NCBI GenBank assembly: GCA_027346205.1
Contig: DAIESR010000342.1
Span: 1 to 5,575, forward strand
Direction: 5' to 3'
Length of the DNA stretch: 5,575 bases
From: Beijerinckiaceae bacterium
GTDB taxonomy: Bacteria > Pseudomonadota > Alphaproteobacteria > Rhizobiales > Beijerinckiaceae
In this document: one piece after another, positions 1-3,503 of the stretch
How positions within the stretch are numbered: the stretch's first letter is position 1
Layout: each line of letters opens with the position of its first letter
Program-made: the position numbers and the translations under genes
The notes under the pieces: generated by a model
What the model saw: only the letters and a program-made list of their open reading frames with translations
What the model was told of the DNA's origin: nothing
The model's database searches: none

Positions 1-1
1 T

Positions 2-151
2 CAAAACTCCGAGCAGCGACGTGCTCAGCTCCCGATTTGGCTCCACCGCTACAACTGGCATCGCCCCCATACTGGCCTCAAAGCCAAACCACCCATCAGT
101 CGTCTCGGTCTCCCGCTGGACAACCTGTTGAGGTTCCACAATGGCACATAA
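2..151 (+). CDS. IS481-family transposase, C-terminal fragment (5' part outside window)
   Basis: This is the last 49 codons of a DDE/integrase-core transposase that would cut and join the ends of its own element. The frame is open from position 2 and closes at TAA 149-151. It contains the family's hallmark C-terminal run, LPIWLHRYNWHRPH, followed by a KPPISRLGL-like segment and NLLRFH. The catalytic D, D and E residues would lie upstream and cannot be seen. The frame runs past the predicted IS end at 140, so the last codons (Asn-Gly-Thr and the stop) use flanking DNA and overlap the first bases of bioA in another frame. The gene has been cut by the window edge, not necessarily by mutation. 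Family assignment is strong; intactness is unknown. Confidence 0.85.
   Translation, partial: QNSEQRRAQLPIWLHRYNWHRPHTGLKAKPPISRLGLPLDNLLRFHNGT
120..140. repeat. Right terminal inverted repeat of the IS481-family element
   Basis: The 21-base segment ends in ...TTCCACA at 140. Its reverse complement starts with TGT, as is usual for IS481-family ends. It also encodes the transposase residues NLLRFH. The partner repeat is outside the window, so the outer boundary at 140 is inferred from resemblance to remembered family ends. Confidence 0.65.
130..133 (+). promoter_or_regulatory. Putative Shine-Dalgarno for bioA, located inside the IS terminal repeat
   Basis: GAGG lies 7 bases before the ATG at 141, a good spacing. 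An in-frame stop (TGA 129-131) just upstream means no earlier bioA start is possible. If the IS ends at 140, this ribosome-binding site is supplied by the insertion sequence rather than by the native bioA leader. The motif is only four bases long. Confidence 0.5.
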
Positions 152-1412
152 GGCAGACGCTTGGTTCGACACCGGCCTCGACCACATCTGGCGGCCCTAT
201 TGCCAGATGAAGTTGGCAGACCCGCCCCTGCCTGTCGTCGCCACGCAAGGCACGCGCATCAAGCTCGCCGACGGCCGCGAGCTGATCGACGGCATTGCAA
301 GCTGGTGGACCGCCTGCCACGGCTATAATCATCCGTATATCGCGGCGACGGTAAGCGAGCAGCTCCGGGTGATGCCACATGTGATGTTCGGCGACCTCGT
401 TCACGAGCAGGCTTTGCGCCTTGCCGCACGCCTTTGCGCGATAGTGCCGGGCGGCTTCGAAAGAGCCTTCTTTTCCGACAGCGGCTCGGTCTCGGTCGAA
501 GTCGCGATGAAGATGGCGGTGCAATTCTGGCTCAACAAAGGCGTCGGAACACGGCGCAAATTTCTCGCCTTCAAAGGCGCCTATCATGGCGATACATTCG
601 CAACCATGGCGGTCTGCGATCCCGAAGAAGGGATGCACAGTCTCTTCAAAGGCGTTTTGCCGCAAAACATCATCGCCGATCTGCCGCGCGACGTAGAAAC
701 GCGCGGGCTTTTCGAGGCGCTCGTCGCACGCCATGCCGATGAACTCGCCGGCATCATTGTCGAGCCCTTGGTGCAAGGCGCCGGCGGCATGCTCTTCCAT
801 GAGCCTGCCGTGCTCCAGCACATTCGTAGCCTCGCCGACAAGCATGATCTCCTCGTGATCTTCGACGAGATTTTTACCGGCTTCGGCCGCACCGGCACGA
901 TGTTCGCGACGCAAGCGGCCGAGGTCACACCCGACATCATCTGTCTGTCGAAAGCCCTCACCGGCGGCACGATGCCGCTCGCCGCAACTCTGGCACAAAA
1001 GCACGTGTTCGATGCTTTCTGGTCGGACGACCCCGCCCATGCTTTGATGCACGGACCGACTTTCATGGCCAATGCGCTCGCTTGCGCCGCCGCCAATGCT
1101 TCGCTCGATCTGTTCGAAAGCGAGCCCCGGCTTGCACAAGTGGCCGCAATCGAAGCGGCGCTCACCGAAGGGCTCGCGCCCTGCCGTGAGTTCGGCCATG
1201 TGAGCGATGTGCGCGTCAAAGGCGCGATCGGCGTCGTCGAACTGGCAAATCCTTTCGACCTCGACGCGCTGAAGCGCCGCTTTGTCGAATTGGGCGTCTT
1301 CGTGCGTCCCTTTGGACGGATCATCTATTTGACGCCAGCCTTCACCATTGAACAGGAAGAATTGCAGCAGTTAAGCTATGCCGTGGTAAAAACCGTCTCC
1401 AAAATGGAATAG
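141..1412 (+). CDS. bioA: Adenosylmethionine-8-amino-7-oxononanoate aminotransferase (DAPA synthase)
   Basis: This cytoplasmic, PLP-dependent class III (fold type I) aminotransferase makes 7,8-diaminopelargonate (DAPA) from KAPA in biotin synthesis, usually with S-adenosylmethionine as amino donor. It is 423 aa, close to the 429 aa of E. coli BioA. Visible motifs in order: HIWRPY (15-20), whose Tyr20 matches the substrate-site Tyr; SWW (54-56); the PLP phosphate loop SDSGSVSVEVAMKMA (112-126); AYHGD with Tyr148; the PLP-pyridine Asp242 in FDEIFTGFGRTG; the Schiff-base Lys271 in SKALTGGTM; HGPTFM (304-309); and the carboxylate-binding Arg389 in VRPFG. These features separate BioA from related ornithine or GABA aminotransferases. 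The ATG at 141 is the only possible start, because an in-frame stop lies at 129-131. The IS end abuts the start codon, so native upstream signals, and any bioBFD partners, are displaced or outside the window. TAG stop at 1410-1412. Confidence 0.95.
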   Translation: MAHKADAWFDTGLDHIWRPYCQMKLADPPLPVVATQGTRIKLADGRELIDGIASWWTACHGYNHPYIAATVSEQLRVMPHVMFGDLVHEQALRLAARLCAIVPGGFERAFFSDSGSVSVEVAMKMAVQFWLNKGVGTRRKFLAFKGAYHGDTFATMAVCDPEEGMHSLFKGVLPQNIIADLPRDVETRGLFEALVARHADELAGIIVEPLVQGAGGMLFHEPAVLQHIRSLADKHDLLVIFDEIFTGFGRTGTMFATQAAEVTPDIICLSKALTGGTMPLAATLAQKHVFDAFWSDDPAHALMHGPTFMANALACAAANASLDLFESEPRLAQVAAIEAALTEGLAPCREFGHVSDVRVKGAIGVVELANPFDLDALKRRFVELGVFVRPFGRIIYLTPAFTIEQEELQQLSYAVVKTVSKME

Positions 1413-1417
1413 GTCAA

Positions 1418-1453
1418 GCAATCTCCGCAAAGAATTGACGAGCGCGGGATTGC
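1418..1453 (+). terminator. Weak hairpin just after the bioA stop, possible 3' end structure
   Basis: GCAATCTCCGC (1418-1428) pairs with GCGGGATTGC (1444-1453). The stem has ten base pairs, one bulged T and a 15-base loop, and starts six bases after the bioA stop. There is no T-tract after it, so it is not a standard Rho-independent terminator. It may act as a 3' stabilising structure or simply be chance. Confidence 0.25.
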
Positions 1454-1700
1454 CAAACGCGATTTGCCTTGCCATATGGAATGCATCGCTTTTGGACTGG
1501 TTCCTGGATCGAGCTGTCTGTCTGACCGACGCGCGCGTTTCAGCCTCTTCTACCAAATTCGACTGAAACCGGACGACCAAGCTTAAGCATGGCCGTTTAT
1601 GTGTGCACTGGCGCATTTTCGGCGAACCGACATTGCTCGGGGTCCGGACATGCACTTAAACGACGGGCTGGGCGTCTTCAGACAACGCGTCAGCCGCCTG

Positions 1701-1705
1701 AAGGA
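1701..1705 (+). promoter_or_regulatory. Shine-Dalgarno of the cold-shock gene
   Basis: AAGGA lies six bases before the ATG at 1712. It decides the start: the same frame is open back to an ATG at 1589, but that one has no ribosome-binding site and would add 41 residues not found in cold-shock proteins. Confidence 0.8.
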
Positions 1706-1711
1706 CTCTCG

Positions 1712-1921
1712 ATGCAAACCGGTACTGTCAAATTCTTCAACGATCAAAAAGGCTATGGCTTCATTCAGCCGGATAATGGTGGCAAGGACGTTTTCGTCCA
1801 TGTGACCGCGGTTGAGCGGTCGGGCCTTCGCGGCCTCATGGAAGGCCAGAAGGTCTCCTTTGATGTCGAGACCGATCGCCGGTCTGGCAAGACTGCTGCC
1901 TGCAATCTGCAGGAAGCATAA
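1712..1921 (+). CDS. CspA-family cold-shock domain protein
   Basis: This small cytoplasmic single-stranded RNA/DNA-binding protein is of the kind that melts mRNA structure at low temperature or serves as a general RNA chaperone. It is 69 aa, the usual length for a single OB-fold cold-shock domain. RNP1 is KGYGFI (13-18) and RNP2 is VFVHV (27-31). Aromatic Phe8 and Phe9 stand in the first strand, where E. coli CspA has a Trp-Phe pair; this Phe-Phe form is common in alphaproteobacterial members. The C-terminal half ([11 protein letters not shown]) also follows the alphaproteobacterial pattern. The gene is monocistronic, with its own Shine-Dalgarno and a strong terminator 31 bases after the stop. 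Most alphaproteobacteria carry several paralogues, so cold induction cannot be assumed and no specific symbol is given. Confidence 0.93.
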   Translation: MQTGTVKFFNDQKGYGFIQPDNGGKDVFVHVTAVERSGLRGLMEGQKVSFDVETDRRSGKTAACNLQEA

Positions 1922-1952
1922 GTCTCGATCAAAGCCTAGCTTTGCAGTAATG

Positions 1953-1982
1953 AGCCGCCGCTCTTAAGAACGGCGGCTTTTT
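1953..1982 (+). terminator. Rho-independent terminator of the cold-shock gene
   Basis: AGCCGCCG (1953-1960) pairs with CGGCGGCT (1971-1978) around a ten-base loop, and the descending arm runs into TTTTT (1978-1982). It sits 31 bases after the cold-shock stop codon. A tiny five-pair hairpin (AAAGC-CTA-GCTTT, 1931-1943) precedes it. Confidence 0.9.
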
Positions 1983-2002
1983 GCTGAAGAGTTGCTGAAG
2001 AG
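1981..2002. repeat. Perfect tandem duplication of an 11-base unit
   Basis: TTGCTGAAGAG occurs at 1981-1991 and again, directly abutting, at 1992-2002. The first copy begins in the last bases of the terminator T-tract. Its length fits a small replication-slippage duplication. Confidence 0.8.
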
Positions 2003-2018
2003 CTGCGAGCCGCAGCTC
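2000..2018. repeat. Short perfect hairpin
   Basis: GAGCTGCG (2000-2007) pairs with CGCAGCTC (2011-2018) around a three-base loop. No T-tract follows on either strand, so it is not called a terminator. It overlaps the end of the 11-base tandem repeat. Confidence 0.6.
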
Positions 2019-2027
2019 AATGAAAAT

Positions 2028-2076
2028 TTCTCCCTTTCGGGAGAACCTGGACGAGCTTGGCGGCAGGCTGAGGTTT
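2028..2076. repeat. Probable decayed third copy of the palindromic repeat seen at 3365-3495
   Basis: It opens with the hairpin TTCTCCC-TTTC-GGGAGAA (2028-2045), close to the CTCTCCC/GGGAGAG and TTCTCCC/GGGAGAA stems of the two better copies. It then continues with TTGGCGG (2057-2063) and CTGAGG (2068-2073), in the same order as TGGCGG and TGAGG in the copy at 3365-3417. The inner GC stem has decayed. On the minus strand the hairpin has a GAAA tetraloop and is followed by ATTTTC, so it could also stop readthrough from aroC, although it lies about 175 bases past that stop codon. Confidence 0.45.
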
Positions 2077-2150
2077 CAAATCGGCCCCTCAAATCCTTCC
2101 TGAAGGCGTCGGACGCGCGAACTCTTTGGCGCAAAGTGCCAAACATCATT

Positions 2151-2201
2151 TCGACGCCCCCTTCGAGACACCCGCTTCGCGGATTCCTCAGAGTGAGGGC
2201 G
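2151..2201. repeat. Second palindromic intergenic repeat family (CTGAGGA...TCTCGAAGG type)
   Basis: On the minus strand this reads CGCCCTCA, then CTCTGAGGA, a central CCGC-loop-GCGG hairpin (2172-2182 on the plus strand) and GTCTCGAAGGGGGCG. CGCCC (2155-2159) and GGGCG (2197-2201) pair at the outer ends, and CCTCA-GAG-TGAGG (2186-2198) forms a side hairpin. From memory, elements with a CTGAGGA left half, a variable GC stem and a TCTCGAAGG right half are abundant between genes in Rhizobiales. The copy number in this genome cannot be seen here. It lies between the aroC 3' end and the cold-shock gene. Confidence 0.55.
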
Positions 2202-2219
2202 CTGGGGGCTTATGCACCC

Positions 2220-3335
2220 CTACCCCTTAAACGGCCCCTTTGCCGCCTCTCCCACCTGCCCCCGATGGCGCAGGAATTGGTCGGCGAGGACGCAGGCGAC
2301 CATAGCTTCGCCGACCGGTACGGCTCTGATGCCGACGCAAGGGTCGTGGCGGCCCTGGGTCGCGATCTCCGTCTCGATCCCGGCACGATCGATCGTGCGG
2401 CGTGGCGTCAGGATCGATGAGGTCGGCTTCACCGCGAAACGCGCGACGATATTCTGACCGGTCGAGATGCCGCCCAAAATGCCGCCGGCATGATTGGAAC
2501 GGAAGAGCGGCCGCCCATCATTGCCCATGCCGATCTCGTCGGCATTCTCTTCGCCGGAGAGCCCTGCGGCGGCAAAGCCGTCACCGATCTCGACGCCCTT
2601 CACCGCATTGATCGACATGAGCGCGGAAGCAAGCTCCGCATCGAGCTTGCCATAGAGCGGCGCGCCCCAGCCGGCCGGCACATTCTCCACCACGATCTCG
2701 ATCACCGCGCCGATGGAAGAGCCGGCCTTGCGAATCGTATCGAGCTTATCCGCGAAAAGGGCTGCGGCTTCGGCATCGGGCGAGAAGAATGGATTGCGCC
2801 GCGTCTCATCCCAATCCCATTTCGCGCGATCGATCCGATGTAGCCCCATCGCAACCAACGCGCCGCGCACGCTGACACCGGCGATGACCTTCCGCGCGAT
2901 CGCACCAGCGGCGACGCGCGCCGCCGTTTCCCGCGCCGAAGACCGGCCGCCGCCACGATGGTCGCGTAAGCCATATTTCATCTCATAAGTGAAATCGGCA
3001 TGGCCCGGCCGATATATGTCCTTGATCGCCGCATAATCCTTGGAGCGTTGATCCTCATTCTCGATCAGAAGCGCGATCGGCGTGCCTGTGGTGACCTGCA
3101 CGCCCGTCTCCGCATCCCGCAAGACGCCGGAGAGGATTTTGACGCGATCGGATTCCTGGCGCTGGGTGGTGAAGCGGGATTGACCGGGCTTACGCTCATC
3201 AAGAAAGATCTGGATGTCGGCCTCCTCAAGCGGCAGGCCCGGCGGGCAACCGTCGACGACGCAGCCGATCGCCGGCCCATGGCTCTCGCCAAAGGTCGTC
3301 ACGCGGAAAAGATGGCCGAAAGTATTGTGCGACAT
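2220..3335 (-). CDS. aroC: Chorismate synthase
   Basis: This cytoplasmic enzyme makes the last step of the shikimate pathway, 5-enolpyruvylshikimate-3-phosphate to chorismate plus phosphate, using reduced FMN without net redox change. It is 371 aa, near the usual 350-370 aa. The N-terminus [17 protein letters not shown] carries the first signature, with His19. The FMN/EPSP-binding segment [16 protein letters not shown] (46-61) has Arg48 and Arg54. A second conserved His is His112 in [14 protein letters not shown]. The second signature is [16 protein letters not shown] (125-140), and the third is [17 protein letters not shown] (329-345), with Asp331. All expected motifs are intact. The start matches the family N-terminus. 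No Shine-Dalgarno precedes it, but a TATAAC box six bases upstream suggests a leaderless message. The upstream gene on the same strand ends 168 bases away, across a repeat pair. TAG stop at 2222-2220. Confidence 0.97.
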   Translation of the reverse strand: MSHNTFGHLFRVTTFGESHGPAIGCVVDGCPPGLPLEEADIQIFLDERKPGQSRFTTQRQESDRVKILSGVLRDAETGVQVTTGTPIALLIENEDQRSKDYAAIKDIYRPGHADFTYEMKYGLRDHRGGGRSSARETAARVAAGAIARKVIAGVSVRGALVAMGLHRIDRAKWDWDETRRNPFFSPDAEAAALFADKLDTIRKAGSSIGAVIEIVVENVPAGWGAPLYGKLDAELASALMSINAVKGVEIGDGFAAAGLSGEENADEIGMGNDGRPLFRSNHAGGILGGISTGQNIVARFAVKPTSSILTPRRTIDRAGIETEIATQGRHDPCVGIRAVPVGEAMVACVLADQFLRHRGQVGEAAKGPFKG

Positions 3336-3341
3336 GGGTCG

Positions 3342-3347
3342 GTTATA
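3342..3347 (-). promoter_or_regulatory. Candidate -10 box for leaderless aroC transcription
   Basis: On the minus strand TATAAC is followed by six bases (CGACCC) and then the aroC ATG. With the usual distance from -10 to +1, transcription would start at the A of ATG. No Shine-Dalgarno is present to argue for a longer leader. The matching -35 (3365-3370 for a 17-base spacer, GGGGTT on the minus strand) is poor and falls within the palindromic repeat, so the call rests on the -10 box and spacing alone. Confidence 0.35.
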
Positions 3348-3364
3348 GTGCCTGCGAGCTGTGC

Positions 3365-3417
3365 AACCCCTCTCCCATTGGGAGAGGATGCCACCGGAGG
3401 TGGCGGTGAGGGGTTAC
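3365..3417. repeat. Cloverleaf-like palindromic repeat, copy 1
   Basis: Three nested pairings are visible. CCTCTCCC (3369-3376) pairs with GGGAGAGG (3380-3387) across a three-base loop. GCCACC (3390-3395) pairs with GGTGGC (3399-3404) around the loop GGA. The outer arms AACCCCTC (3365-3372) and GAGGGGTT (3408-3415) can pair as an alternative to the first hairpin. Reverse-complemented, it matches copy 2 at 3441-3495. It resembles the intergenic palindromes common in alphaproteobacteria. It lies just upstream of aroC on that gene's strand. Confidence 0.8.
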
Positions 3418-3440
3418 GATGCAGCAATTTAAGATCGACT

Positions 3441-3495
3441 GTAACCCCTCATCCGGCTTGCTCCGCAAGCCACCTTCTCCCAACGGGAGAAGGTA
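3441..3495. repeat. Cloverleaf-like palindromic repeat, copy 2 (inverted relative to copy 1)
   Basis: GGCTTGC (3455-3461) pairs with GCAAGCC (3465-3471) around TCC, and ACCTTCTCCC (3472-3481) pairs with GGGAGAAGGT (3485-3494) around AAC. The end GTAACCCCTCA (3441-3451) is the exact reverse complement of TGAGGGGTTAC (3407-3417) in copy 1, giving an 11-base inverted repeat across a 23-base spacer. The 10-base stem starts just nine bases past the stop codon of the minus-strand gene ending at 3504, so it could act as a 3' stabiliser or transcription barrier there. No T-tract is present. Confidence 0.8.
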
Positions 3496-3503
3496 TGCGC
3501 CCT

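Larger units (their letters stand above)
1..140 (+). mobile_element. Right-hand end of an IS481-family insertion sequence (body outside the window)
   Basis: Frame 2 encodes the typical C-terminus of an IS481-family DDE transposase, and the stretch ends in a terminal inverted repeat at 120-140. Read inward from 140, that repeat begins TGTGGAACCTCAAC and continues to AGGTTGT. From memory, the end of Bordetella IS481 begins TGTGAAGATTCAATAGGTTG, so the TGTG start, the TCAA core and the AGGTTGT block all agree. The element therefore most likely stops at base 140, directly before the bioA ATG. The left end and the target-site duplication are outside the window, so whether the element is complete or a fragment cannot be judged. 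Confidence 0.8.
1413..1711. other. Non-coding stretch between bioA and the cold-shock gene
   Basis: No convincing gene is seen on either strand; open frames here lack ribosome-binding sites and family-like sequence. The stretch holds an imperfect hairpin just after bioA (1418-1453) and a short inverted repeat (GTTTCAG at 1537-1543 with CTGAAAC at 1563-1569). Its distal part must carry the promoter and leader of the cold-shock gene. A weak sigma70-like pair (TTGCTC at 1633-1638, TTAAAC at 1656-1661, 17-base spacer) matches the consensus poorly, so no promoter is called with confidence. Confidence 0.6.

Noticed and set aside
96..1199. A 367-codon open frame on the minus strand opposite bioA
   Set aside because: It is the antisense shadow of bioA in GC-rich DNA; the encoded sequence shows no recognisable domain and the plus strand has every BioA motif.
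1633..1661. TTGCTC and TTAAAC with a 17-base spacer as a cold-shock gene promoter
   Set aside because: Each box matches the sigma70 consensus at only about half its positions, which is expected by chance in a stretch of this size.
1589..1711. An upstream in-frame ATG that would lengthen the cold-shock protein to 110 aa
   Set aside because: It has no ribosome-binding site, the extra residues are unlike the family, and a proper AAGGA sits six bases before the ATG at 1712.
2124..2143. TTTGGC-GCAAAGT-GCCAAA hairpin, with an alternative CTTTG/CAAAG pairing
   Set aside because: It is a short stem with no T-tract and no gene directly beside it; it could be chance, and nothing else supports a regulatory switch.
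1992..2420. A 142-codon plus-strand open frame running from the intergenic repeats into aroC
   Set aside because: Its first part translates palindromic repeats and its second part is antisense to aroC; it has no ribosome-binding site and no family resemblance.
3365..3495. A CRISPR array or phage attachment site formed by the repeated motifs
   Set aside because: There are only two copies, in inverted orientation, with internal hairpins and no regular spacers; this is an intergenic palindromic repeat pair.
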